From Mycolicibacterium duvalii (lineage in GTDB: Bacteria; Actinomycetota; Actinomycetes; Mycobacteriales; Mycobacteriaceae): a stretch of 64,000 nt of DNA. Numbering within the stretch: the first letter of the stretch is position 1; every line of letters starts with the position of its first letter. Both the position numbers and the translations under genes were made by a program. The notes below the pieces were generated by a model. It was not told where the DNA came from. It saw only the letters and a list, made by a program, of their open reading frames with translations, and did no database searches. Positions 15,520-23,976 of the stretch are shown here, piece by piece. Location of the stretch: assembly GCF_010726645.1 (NCBI RefSeq), contig NZ_AP022563.1, forward strand, positions 248,001-312,000. Direction: 5' to 3'.

Positions 15520-18364
15520 AACGTCCGCGACCTACGACGTCAGGCGGCTGGGGGCCCAGCTGCGTTCCGGGGTTCGTGGCACCGTCCACGACGACGCCAC
15601 CGCGCGGGCGCTGTACGCGACCGATGCGTCGAACTACCGTGTGGTGCCGGATCTGGTCGTGGTGCCCACAGACGTCGACGACCTGGCGGCCGCGGTCGCG
15701 CTGACCGCCGCCGCAGGAGCCCCGGTCACGATGCGCGGCGGCGGCACGTCGATGGCCGGCAATGCGATCGGCGGCGTGGTGATCGACGCGTCGCGCCACG
15801 TCAACAAGATCCTCGACATCGACACCGCCGCGCGCACCGCGCTCGTCGAGCCCGGCGTGGTGCTGACTCATCTGTTGGCCGCGGCTAAGCCGCACAACCT
15901 GGCGTTCGGCGCCGATCCGTCCTCGGGCAGCCGCGCCACGTTGGGCGGGATGATCGCCAACAACGCCTGCGGCGCGCATTCGGTGGCGTGGGGCACCACC
16001 GCCGACAATGTCCGCGCCCTGGAGGTGCTGCTCGCCGACGGCACCCGCACCACGTTCACCTCGCACGGTGACCGTGGCGCGCTGACCGCGCTGCCTGGCG
16101 CCGAGGGCGAATTGCACCGCCGACTCACCGGATTCGTCGACGCCAACGAGACGGCGATCCGGCAACGCTTCGGACTGTTCACCCGCCAGATCTCCGGGTA
16201 CGCGCTGCACGAGCTGCTGCCCGAACGCGGTTACAACGTCGCGGCGTTGTTGTGCGGCAGCGAGGGTGGGTTCGCGGCGACGCTGCGGGCGACCGTCGGG
16301 CTGACGCCGCTGCCGGCCGCGCGGGTGCTGTGCGTGCTGGGCTTCGCCGACTCGATCGCCTCGGCCGAATGCGTGCCCACGGTGCTCGCGCACAGCCCGC
16401 TGACGATGGAGTCGATCAACGATCAGCTTGTCGACCGGCTGCCCGGCGAGGTGCGCCGAGCCGCGATCGACGCCGGGCTGCCCGCCGGGCGGGCCTGGGT
16501 GCTGGTCGAGATGGGCGGCGAGGACCTGATGGCGGCGACTATGGCCGCCGAGAAAATGCTGGTGGCGCTGAAGGATTCGGGATCGCCGGCGACGGCGTCA
16601 CTGGTCACCGAGCCGGCCGCGCAGGCGGTGCTGTGGCGGTGCCGCACCGACGCCGCCGGGCTGGCCACCCGCCGCGCCGACGGCGCCGAGGCGTGGGGCG
16701 GCTGGGAGGACGCTGCGGTGCCGCCGCACCGGCTGGCCGACTACCTGCGCGGCCTTGACGAGCTGATGGCCCGCTATGGACTGGCCGGCGCGTCCTACGG
16801 GCACTTCGGCGAGGGCTGCATGCACATGCGCATCGACTTCGATCTGCTCTCCGACGACGGTATCCGCGCCTACCGGGCGTTCGTCGAGGAGGCCACCGAT
16901 CTGGTGGTGGCGCTGGGCGGTTCGGTATCGGGGGAGCACGGCGACGGCCGGGCCCGCTCGGAGCTGCTGGGCCGGATGTACGGTGCGGACGGGTTGGCGC
17001 TGATGGCCGGTATGAAGGACATCTGGGACCCGCGCCGGGTGCTCAACCCCGGCGTGGTGGTGGACCCACCGCCGCTGGACGCCGACATCCGCCATCAAGC
17101 GCCGCTGCAGCGAAAGGCGTTGACGCTGTTCGCCTATCCGGACGACAACGGGGACTTCGCGCAGGCGCAGCGGCGCTGTGTCGGCATCGGCAAGTGCCGC
17201 CAGACCAGCGGCGGGGTGATGTGTCCGAGCTATCAGGCCACCCGCGAGGAAAAGCACTCCACCCGCGGGCGCGCGCATCTGCTGTGGGAGATGCTGCAGG
17301 GCGACGTGGTGACCGACGGGTGGCGCTCCACCGAGGTGCGCGACGCGCTGGATCTGTGCCTGTCCTGCAAGGGGTGTCTGTCGGACTGCCCGGTCAACGT
17401 CGACATGGCCACCTACAAAGCCGAATTCACCCACCACCACTATGCGGGCCGGCCGTGGGCGCGGCCGCTGTCGCACTGGTCGATGGGGTGGCTGCCGCTG
17501 TGGTCGCGGGTCGCGGCGACGGCGCCCCGGCTGGCCAACCGGCTGGCGCGCGGTCCGCTGGTGAAGCGACTCGGCGGCATCGCCGAGGAACGCGAGATCC
17601 CGCGCTTCGCCGAGCAGACGTTCACGTCGTGGTTCGCCGCACGGCCGGTCAATGCGGGCCCGCGCGGACAGGTGCTGCTGTGGCCGGACAGCTTCACCAA
17701 TCACCTTGCCCCGCAGGTCGGTCAGGCCGCGGTTGCGGTGCTGGAGGCGGCGGGCTATCAGGTGGTGCTGCCGGCGCGGCCGGTGTGCTGCGGGCTGACC
17801 TGGATTTCGACCGGGCAGCTCAACGCCGCGAAGAGGCGGCTGACGTCGTCTCTGACCACGCTGGCGCCGCATCTCGATGCGGGCACCCCGATCGTCGGTC
17901 TGGAGCCCAGCTGCACCGCGGTGCTGCGCCGCGACGCGCTCGAACTGCTGGCCGGCAACGAGCGAGCCCACCGCGCGGCCCGTCAGACGCACACCTTCGC
18001 CGAATTCGTCCTCGCCTCCGGCTGGCAGCCCCCGCAGCTCGACGCGCAGGCGCTGGTGCAGACGCACTGCCACCAGCACGCGGTGCTCGGTTTCGACGCC
18101 GACCGCACGCTGATGGCCAAGGCCGGCATCGCCGCCGACATCCCGGATTCCGGATGCTGCGGGCTGGCAGGGAATTTCGGCTTCGAGCGTGGCCACTACC
18201 AGGTGTCCCAGCAGGTGGGGGAGCGGGTGCTGCTGCCGGCGGTGCGCAACGCCGCCCCGCAAACCACGGTCCTGGCCGACGGGTTCAGCTGCCGCACCCA
18301 GATCGCGCAGGGCACCGACCGGCGCGCGCTGCACCTGGCCGAGCTGCTGGCAGGCGGGCTCTGA
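15515..18364 (+). CDS. FAD-linked and Fe-S domain dehydrogenase (D-2-hydroxyglutarate/D-lactate dehydrogenase type)
   Basis: This 949-aa fusion has, in order, an FAD-binding PCMH domain (MRGGGTSMAGNAIGG, ~residues 70-85), an FAD-oxidase C-terminal domain ending SGEHGDGRARSELL, two ferredoxin-like cysteine clusters (CVGIGKC..., CLSCKGCLSDCP), and two CCG cysteine-rich repeats (VCCGLTW, GCCGLAGN). This is the arrangement of bacterial D-2-hydroxyacid dehydrogenases that pass electrons to quinone or another carrier. D-2-hydroxyglutarate is a reasonable substrate, with D-lactate an alternative. The ATG at 15515 follows a -10 by 7 nt; an in-frame TTG at 15506 lies within the promoter and is rejected. 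Confidence 0.88.
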   Translation: MLTSATYDVRRLGAQLRSGVRGTVHDDATARALYATDASNYRVVPDLVVVPTDVDDLAAAVALTAAAGAPVTMRGGGTSMAGNAIGGVVIDASRHVNKILDIDTAARTALVEPGVVLTHLLAAAKPHNLAFGADPSSGSRATLGGMIANNACGAHSVAWGTTADNVRALEVLLADGTRTTFTSHGDRGALTALPGAEGELHRRLTGFVDANETAIRQRFGLFTRQISGYALHELLPERGYNVAALLCGSEGGFAATLRATVGLTPLPAARVLCVLGFADSIASAECVPTVLAHSPLTMESINDQLVDRLPGEVRRAAIDAGLPAGRAWVLVEMGGEDLMAATMAAEKMLVALKDSGSPATASLVTEPAAQAVLWRCRTDAAGLATRRADGAEAWGGWEDAAVPPHRLADYLRGLDELMARYGLAGASYGHFGEGCMHMRIDFDLLSDDGIRAYRAFVEEATDLVVALGGSVSGEHGDGRARSELLGRMYGADGLALMAGMKDIWDPRRVLNPGVVVDPPPLDADIRHQAPLQRKALTLFAYPDDNGDFAQAQRRCVGIGKCRQTSGGVMCPSYQATREEKHSTRGRAHLLWEMLQGDVVTDGWRSTEVRDALDLCLSCKGCLSDCPVNVDMATYKAEFTHHHYAGRPWARPLSHWSMGWLPLWSRVAATAPRLANRLARGPLVKRLGGIAEEREIPRFAEQTFTSWFAARPVNAGPRGQVLLWPDSFTNHLAPQVGQAAVAVLEAAGYQVVLPARPVCCGLTWISTGQLNAAKRRLTSSLTTLAPHLDAGTPIVGLEPSCTAVLRRDALELLAGNERAHRAARQTHTFAEFVLASGWQPPQLDAQALVQTHCHQHAVLGFDADRTLMAKAGIAADIPDSGCCGLAGNFGFERGHYQVSQQVGERVLLPAVRNAAPQTTVLADGFSCRTQIAQGTDRRALHLAELLAGGL

Positions 18365-18367
18365 GGC

Positions 18368-19090
18368 TCAGCGCTCCATCAGCTGCTGGCCGGGTCCGAC
18401 GGCCTTGCGGCCGATCAGGCTCAGCGCGTGCCACATGGTGACCTGGTTGGCGGTCAGCACCGGCTTGCGCAGTTCGGCTTCCAGCGCGCCGATCACGTCG
18501 TAGGTCGGCATGTTGGTGCAGCTGATGAAGATCGCCTGCGCGTCCTCGGTGTCGGTCTGGCGCACCAGCTGGGCGGTGACGTCGTGGGGCACGGTCCAGA
18601 TGTCGGAGGTCAGACCCAGCCCGGCGGCCGCGGTCACCTCGATGCCGGACTCGCCGAGAAACGCCGTCAGTCCCACCGTCAGATCCGCGGTGTAGGGCGT
18701 GGCCGTCGCGACCCGGGTGAAGCCGAGATAGCGCAACGCGGACAGCAGCGCGCCGCTGGTGGTCAGCGCCAACGGGGCACCGGCCGCCAGCATCGCCTGC
18801 ACGAGCGCCTGCTCGGCCAGCGGACCGCCGACGAAGCTGCCCGACGTGCAGGCGTAGGCGGTGACCAGCGGCGAGATCGCCGAGACATCGGTGACACCGC
18901 GCGCCGCCATCTCGGGATCGGAGATGTGCACGGCCATCTCCATGGTGGCCGGCATCGGGGCATAGGGCATGCGGGTTACGTGGAGGCTCACATCATTGGG
19001 AAGCCACCGCCAGAGTTCGCGGTCCAGCGCGAAATCGTAGGGCACTACAACGCCGATTCCGGCTTGCTGTAGAGGCGGCAACGCGTTCAT
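18368..19090 (-). CDS. Maleate isomerase / Asp-Glu racemase superfamily protein, paralogue 2 (both Cys present)
   Basis: This 240-aa protein has both catalytic cysteines, C81 (AYACTSGSF) and C191 (ISCTNMPTYDVI), the pattern of maleate cis-trans isomerases and related racemases. It shares CTSGSF, the alanine/leucine-rich central helix and KPVLTANQVT with paralogue 1, but the N-terminal parts differ. A role in turning maleate-like cis acids into fumarate-like trans acids is possible. The ATG at 19090 keeps operator 3 outside the gene; an upstream start at 19153 would read through it. No strong ribosome-binding site is seen. Confidence 0.85.
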   Translation of the reverse strand: MNALPPLQQAGIGVVVPYDFALDRELWRWLPNDVSLHVTRMPYAPMPATMEMAVHISDPEMAARGVTDVSAISPLVTAYACTSGSFVGGPLAEQALVQAMLAAGAPLALTTSGALLSALRYLGFTRVATATPYTADLTVGLTAFLGESGIEVTAAAGLGLTSDIWTVPHDVTAQLVRQTDTEDAQAIFISCTNMPTYDVIGALEAELRKPVLTANQVTMWHALSLIGRKAVGPGQQLMER

Positions 19091-19127
19091 TGGAAAAGTG
19101 TGGGGCCACCGGCGCCCCCCCGCAAGT

Positions 19128-19143
19128 CGATTGTTGACAATCG
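19128..19143. promoter_or_regulatory. GntR operator 3 between racemase-like 2 and the hydroxyacid dehydrogenase operon
   Basis: CGATTGTTGACAATCG has the same ATTGT..ACAAT arms as operators 1 and 2, with one central change (T for C). On the minus strand TACGAT (19140-19145) is a -10 for the racemase-like gene. For the plus strand the site lies roughly 30-43 bp before the predicted start at 19171. Confidence 0.7.
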
Positions 19144-19157
19144 TACGTTCCACTTCC

Positions 19158-19163
19158 TAGCCT
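19158..19163 (+). promoter_or_regulatory. Predicted -10 of the hydroxyacid dehydrogenase-amidase-DUF3830 operon
   Basis: TAGCCT fits TANNNT and ends 7 nt before the ATG at 19171, which suggests a leaderless mRNA. It argues against the in-frame GTG at 19165. Confidence 0.45.
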
Positions 19164-19170
19164 CGTGCCA

Positions 19171-20157
19171 ATGCCTGGATCACGCCCGGTTGTCGCGGTG
19201 TTGTGCGCGAAACCCGATGACCGCCCACCCGGGTCTGACGGCTGGGCCGACGACCTCGCCGTCGACGTCCGGTTCTGCACCGCCGACGGCCTTGCCGACG
19301 CCGTTCGTGGCGCGCGGGCGCTGCTGCTGTGGGACTACTTCTCCACCGCGGTGCGCGACGTATGGAGCCACGCCGGGGACCTGGAGTGGATCCACATCAC
19401 CGCCGCCGGGGTCGACACGTTGTTGTTCGACGGGCTCACCGAATCCGATGTCGTGGTGACCAATGCGCGGGGCGTGTTCGACCGGCCCCTGGCGGAGTTC
19501 GTGCTCGGCGCAGTGATCGCGCACGCCAAAGACAGTCGGACCAGTTATGCGCTGCAGGCCCGTCACGAGTGGCGCCACCGCGAGACCCGTGGGATCACCG
19601 GGGCGCACGCGCTGGTGGTCGGGACCGGCGGCATCGGCCGGGAGATCGCCAAATTGCTGCGCGCGGCGGGACTGACCGTGCGCGGTGCCGGCCGGCGGCC
19701 CGTCACAGGTGACCCGGACTTCGGCGAGATCGTCTCCAGCGCCGACCTTTCCGCGATCGTCGGGTGGTGTGATCACCTGATCCTGGCCGCGCCGCTGACC
19801 GCGCAGACCCGCGGTCTGGTCGACGCCGAGGTGTTGTCGGCGATGAAGCCCGACGCTCACCTGGTGAACATCGCCCGCGGGCCGATGGTCGACGAGGCGG
19901 CATTGCTGGACGCGCTGTCCGCGGGCCGGATCGGTGGCGCGACACTGGACGTGTTCGACACCGAGCCGCTGCCGCGCGAGCACCCGCTGTGGGATGCGCC
20001 GAACGTGACGATCACCGCGCACATGTCCGCCGATGTCGTCGGCTGGCGGGAGAATCTGGCCGCGCAGTTCACCGAGAACGCGCGGCGCTGGCTGGCCGGG
20101 GAGGAATTGCACAACGTGGTGGACAAGAAGCTGGGATATGTCCCAGGGGGGCAGTGA
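19171..20157 (+). CDS. D-2-hydroxyacid dehydrogenase (NAD-dependent)
   Basis: This 328-aa protein is a D-isomer-specific 2-hydroxyacid dehydrogenase. It has the NAD-binding loop VVGTGGIGREIAKLL (residues 149-163) and the catalytic triad R236 (NIARGP), E265 (FDTEPLP) and H284 (TAHMS). It interconverts a 2-oxo acid and a D-2-hydroxy acid; the substrate is not evident. It starts a three-gene operon whose stop and start codons overlap (TGATG into the amidase, GTGA into DUF3830), showing tight coupling. Together with the FAD/Fe-S enzyme it suggests that a D-hydroxy acid is an intermediate. Confidence 0.9.
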   Translation: MPGSRPVVAVLCAKPDDRPPGSDGWADDLAVDVRFCTADGLADAVRGARALLLWDYFSTAVRDVWSHAGDLEWIHITAAGVDTLLFDGLTESDVVVTNARGVFDRPLAEFVLGAVIAHAKDSRTSYALQARHEWRHRETRGITGAHALVVGTGGIGREIAKLLRAAGLTVRGAGRRPVTGDPDFGEIVSSADLSAIVGWCDHLILAAPLTAQTRGLVDAEVLSAMKPDAHLVNIARGPMVDEAALLDALSAGRIGGATLDVFDTEPLPREHPLWDAPNVTITAHMSADVVGWRENLAAQFTENARRWLAGEELHNVVDKKLGYVPGGQ

Positions 20158-21566
20158 TGTTCGAGGCGACCGAACTCGTCGCGGGTTATCGCGACAAGAC
20201 CATCTCGCCGGTGGAGGCCACCCAGGAAGCGCTGGACGCGATCGAGGTCAACGACGGCGCGGTCAACGCGTTCGTGCTCGTCGACGCCGAGGGCGCACTC
20301 GCCGCGGCCAAGGAATCCGAGGCGCGTTGGCACGCCGGGGAGCCGCTGGGCCCCGGCGACGGGGTACCGACGTCGATCAAGGACATCTTCTTGACCCGTG
20401 GCTGGCCGACACTGCGCGGCAGCGCGTTGATCGACACCACGGGCCCCTGGGATGAGGATGCGCCGTGCGTGGCTCGGCTGCGCGAGACCGGCGCGGTGCT
20501 CCTGGGTAAGACCACCACCCCGGAGTACGCGTGGAAGGGCGTCACCGACTCGCCGGCCTTCGGGCCCACCGGGAATCCGTGGAATCCGGCCATGACCGCG
20601 GGCGGGTCCAGCGGCGGCAGCGCTGCGGCCGTCGGGCTGGGCATGGGGGCGTGGGCGGTGGGCACCGATGGCGGGGGATCGGTGCGCATTCCGGCCGGTT
20701 TCACCGGGACCGTCGCTCTCAAGCCGACTTTCGGGCTGATCCCGCACTACCCGCCGAGCCCGTTCGGGACGCTGGCCCACTCGGGGCCGATGACCCGCTC
20801 GGTGCGTGACGCCGCGGCGCTGCTGGACGTGATCACCGGCTTCGACGCCCGCGACTGGGCGGCCATGCCGACCCCGACTGCTTCGTTCCTCGAGGGCCTC
20901 GACGCCGGGGTGGCCGGGCTGCGGATCGGCTTCTCGCCGGATCTCGGCTACGTGCGCAACGTCGATGACGTCGACGCCGCGGTGCGTGCGGCGGTGGCGG
21001 TGCTCGCCGATGCGGGCGCCCTGGTCGACGAGGTCGACCCGGGCTTCAGTGATCCGGTCGACGCCTTCCACGTGTTGTGGTTCTCCGGGGAGGCCAAGGT
21101 GCTCGAGCCGCACGGGGTACTGGACCAGCTGAGCGGCCGCGTCGACCCGGGGCTCCTGCGCACCGCCGCGGTCGGCGCGCGGTGCTCGGCATCGGACTAC
21201 CTGGACGCGATGGCCGTGCGAATGCGGTTGGGACAGTTGATGGGTCGCTTCCACCGGGACTACGATGTGCTGATCACACCGACACTGCCGCTGCCGGCAT
21301 TTCCCGTCGGCCAGGATGTTCCCGACGGATCGCCATCGCCGGACTGGACCAGCTGGACGCCGTACACCTACCCGTTCAACATGACCCAGCAGCCGGCGCT
21401 GAGTGTGCCGTGCGGATTCACCGCCGCAGGCCTGCCGGTCGGGCTGCAGATCGTCGGGGCCCGCCATGCCGACGCGACGGTGCTGCGGGTCGGGCAGGCC
21501 TACCAGTCGGTGACCGACTGGCACCGACGCACACCCACATCGAGGACCCAGGAGGGCCGCACGTGA
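20157..21566 (+). CDS. Amidase signature family hydrolase
   Basis: This 469-aa enzyme has the amidase signature GGSSGGSAAAVGLGMG and DGGGSVRIPAG. The catalytic set is K75 (PTSIKDIF), cis-Ser S151 and nucleophile S175. It hydrolyses a C-N amide bond; the pocket does not tell which. It is not a GatA homologue by context, since no gatB or gatC is near. The ATG shares one base with the upstream stop, and a GTG immediately before is the alternative. It sits in the GntR-controlled operon, so it probably opens or de-amidates the pathway substrate. Confidence 0.9.
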   Translation: MFEATELVAGYRDKTISPVEATQEALDAIEVNDGAVNAFVLVDAEGALAAAKESEARWHAGEPLGPGDGVPTSIKDIFLTRGWPTLRGSALIDTTGPWDEDAPCVARLRETGAVLLGKTTTPEYAWKGVTDSPAFGPTGNPWNPAMTAGGSSGGSAAAVGLGMGAWAVGTDGGGSVRIPAGFTGTVALKPTFGLIPHYPPSPFGTLAHSGPMTRSVRDAAALLDVITGFDARDWAAMPTPTASFLEGLDAGVAGLRIGFSPDLGYVRNVDDVDAAVRAAVAVLADAGALVDEVDPGFSDPVDAFHVLWFSGEAKVLEPHGVLDQLSGRVDPGLLRTAAVGARCSASDYLDAMAVRMRLGQLMGRFHRDYDVLITPTLPLPAFPVGQDVPDGSPSPDWTSWTPYTYPFNMTQQPALSVPCGFTAAGLPVGLQIVGARHADATVLRVGQAYQSVTDWHRRTPTSRTQEGRT

Positions 21567-22066
21567 GCAGACTCATCACCGTTTCGTTGGACAAGCGGGG
21601 GGTGACCTGCACGGCGCGGCTGCTCGACGAGCAGGCGCCGCGGACGTGTGCGGCGGTGTGGGAGGCGCTGGCCGACGGGTTGTCCGCACAGGTTTTTCAC
21701 GGAAAGTACGCGCGCAACGAGATCTACACGCTGCTCCCGGCTTTCGCCGCCGCCGACCCGGGCGCGGAGAACACCACGGTGACGCCGATCCCCGGGGACC
21801 TGTGCTGGTTCTCGTTCAATTCCGATCAACTCGGCAACCCGGCCTACGGCTACGAGAACTCCACCGGCACCGGCACCACCGGCGCAATCGTCGATCTGGC
21901 CCTGTTCTACGGGCGCAACAACCTGCTGATCAACGGGGACCAGGGCTGGGTGCCGGGCAATGTGTTCGGGGAGGTCGTCGACGGCCTGCCGGACATGGCC
22001 GAGGCCTGCCAGGACCTGTGGATGGGCGGCGTACGGGGGGAGACGTTGACGTTCGCCCGCGCCTGA
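21563..22066 (+). CDS. DUF3830 family protein (cyclophilin-like fold)
   Basis: This 167-aa protein matches the DUF3830 family, which I recall as having a cyclophilin-like beta-barrel and no assigned reaction. Visible blocks are VFHGKYARNEIYTLLP, PIPGDLCWFSFN, LALFYGRNNLLINGDQGW and VPGNVFGEV. Its GTG overlaps the amidase stop by 4 bp. Related families with this fold hydrolyse or bind cyclic amides, and DUF3830 genes are often found beside amidase and racemase genes. A ring-opening or substrate-binding role is only a guess. Confidence 0.8.
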   Translation: MSRLITVSLDKRGVTCTARLLDEQAPRTCAAVWEALADGLSAQVFHGKYARNEIYTLLPAFAAADPGAENTTVTPIPGDLCWFSFNSDQLGNPAYGYENSTGTGTTGAIVDLALFYGRNNLLINGDQGWVPGNVFGEVVDGLPDMAEACQDLWMGGVRGETLTFARA

Positions 22067-22074
22067 GGACCGAC

Positions 22075-23976
22075 TCAGGCCCGCGTCATCGTCCAGTACT
22101 CGCCCCGGCGGGCCAGCAGCTCGTCATGACTGCCCTGCTCGACGATTCGGCCGCCGTCGAGCACCAGGATCACGTCGGCATCGCGGATCGTCGAAAGTCG
22201 ATGGGCGATCAGGAAACTGGTGCGATCCCGGCGCAGCCGCGCCATCGCCTGCTGGATCAGCACCTCGGTCCGGGTGTCCACCGAGCTGGTCGCCTCGTCG
22301 AGCACCAGCAGCTGCGGCCGCGCTAGGAAGGCGCGGGCGATCGTGATGAGCTGCTTCTCGCCGGCGCTGATGTTGGTGCCGCCGTCGTTGATGCGGGTGT
22401 CGTAAGCGTCGGGCAGCGTGTGGACGAACCGGTCGACATAGGCCGCCCGCGCCGCATCGAGCACCTCGTCGCGGGTGGCGTCGGGCCGCCCGTAGGCGAT
22501 GTTGTCGTAGATCGTGCCGCCGAACAGCCAGGTGTCCTGCAGCACCATGCCGATCCGCGACCGCAGCGAGCCGCGGCTCACCGTGGCGATGTCGACCCCG
22601 TCGAGCAGAATCCGGCCGGCGTCCAGGTCGTAGAACCGCATCAACAGGTTGACCAGCGTCGTCTTGCCGGCTCCGGTGGGTCCGACGATCGCGACGGTGG
22701 TCCCCGGTGCGACGTCCAGTGACAGGTTCTCGATCACCGGTACGCCGGACTGGTAACCGAAGGACACGTGCTCGAACACCACCCGTCCGCCGTCACCGGT
22801 CGGGGCGGGTAGCGCGCGGGGCGGGTCCGGCGTCTCCTCCTCGGCGTCGAGCAGGTCGAACACCCGCTCGGCGCTGGCCACGCCGGACTGCAGGGTGTTG
22901 TACATCCCGGCGATCTGGGTCAGTGGCTGGTTGAACTGCCGGACGTACTGGATGAAGGCCTGGATGTTGCCCAGCGTGATCTGCCCGGTGGCCACCTGCA
23001 GACCGCCGACGACCGCGACGGCGACATAGCTGAGATTGCCGACGAAGATGGTGGCCGGAGAGACCAGGCCCGACAGGAACTGTGCCCCGAAGCTGGCCTG
23101 GTAGACGTCGGCGTTGAGCTCACGGAACTGGTCCTCGGCCTGAGCGCGGTGCCCGAACGTCTTGACGACGGTGAACCCGCTGTAGGTCTCCTCGATGTGG
23201 GCGTTGAGCTTGCCGACATTGGTCCACTGGGCGACGAACAGCCTGCGCGACCGGCGTGCGATCGAGCGGGTGACCCACAGCGACAGCGGCACGGTGACGA
23301 CGGTCAGCAGTGTCAGCAGCGGTGAGATCGTCAGCATCATCACCAGCACCGCCACCACTGTCAGCACCGAGGTGAGCAGCTGGGTGATCGACATCTGCAG
23401 CGACTGCTGGACGTTGTCGACGTCGTTGGTGACCCGGCTGAGCACCTCGCCGCGCCGGCGGGTGTCGAAGTACTGCAGGGGCAGTCGGTGCACCTTCTCC
23501 TCGACCGAGGTCCGCAGGCCGGCCATGGTGCGTTGCACCACCACGTTGAGAAGCCGGGCCTGCAACCAGACCATCAGCGCCGCAACCAGATACAGCACCA
23601 GTGCCAGCGCCAGCGTGCGTGCCACCGCGGCGAAGTCGATGCCCTGTCCCGGCACCGCGCCGCTGCCCGCCAGCAGGTCGGCGAACCTGTCGTCACCGGC
23701 CGCGCGCGCCGCATCGATCGCCTGTTCCCGGGTCAGGCCGGCCGGCAGTTGGCGGCCGATCACCCCGTTGAACAACAGGTCGGTGGCATGCCCGAGGATG
23801 CGCGGTCCGATCACCCCGACCGCGATGCCGCCGATGCCGAGCAGCAGGACCGCCGCCGTCATCGCTCGATTGGGTGCGAGCAACTTCAGGATTCGGACCG
23901 CTGACCCGGTGAAGTCGCGGGACCGGACCGCAGGCGGTTCGCCCATGCGCATCGGGCGGGCCAGAGGACCGCTCAC
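22075..23976 (-). CDS. ABC exporter half-transporter, catalytic-Glu subunit (Rv1272c-like)
   Basis: This 633-aa protein joins six transmembrane helices (first at ~residues 32-52) to a C-terminal ATPase. It has Walker [10 protein letters not shown] and Walker [13 protein letters not shown] with the catalytic Glu, but its signature motif is the unusual ISAGEKQ rather than LSGGQ. With the adjacent gene this makes an asymmetric heterodimer. The GTG start overlaps the stop of that gene (GTGA). An extra-cytoplasmic loop between the first helices is longer than usual ([14 protein letters not shown]). The cargo is not known; a lipid or drug is typical of the family. Confidence 0.9.
   Translation of the reverse strand: MSGPLARPMRMGEPPAVRSRDFTGSAVRILKLLAPNRAMTAAVLLLGIGGIAVGVIGPRILGHATDLLFNGVIGRQLPAGLTREQAIDAARAAGDDRFADLLAGSGAVPGQGIDFAAVARTLALALVLYLVAALMVWLQARLLNVVVQRTMAGLRTSVEEKVHRLPLQYFDTRRRGEVLSRVTNDVDNVQQSLQMSITQLLTSVLTVVAVLVMMLTISPLLTLLTVVTVPLSLWVTRSIARRSRRLFVAQWTNVGKLNAHIEETYSGFTVVKTFGHRAQAEDQFRELNADVYQASFGAQFLSGLVSPATIFVGNLSYVAVAVVGGLQVATGQITLGNIQAFIQYVRQFNQPLTQIAGMYNTLQSGVASAERVFDLLDAEEETPDPPRALPAPTGDGGRVVFEHVSFGYQSGVPVIENLSLDVAPGTTVAIVGPTGAGKTTLVNLLMRFYDLDAGRILLDGVDIATVSRGSLRSRIGMVLQDTWLFGGTIYDNIAYGRPDATRDEVLDAARAAYVDRFVHTLPDAYDTRINDGGTNISAGEKQLITIARAFLARPQLLVLDEATSSVDTRTEVLIQQAMARLRRDRTSFLIAHRLSTIRDADVILVLDGGRIVEQGSHDELLARRGEYWTMTRA

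Noticed and set aside
16598..18334. A 578-codon minus-strand frame over the FAD/Fe-S dehydrogenase
   Set aside because: Shadow of a gene with complete FAD, Fe-S and CCG motifs on the plus strand; no family match of its own.
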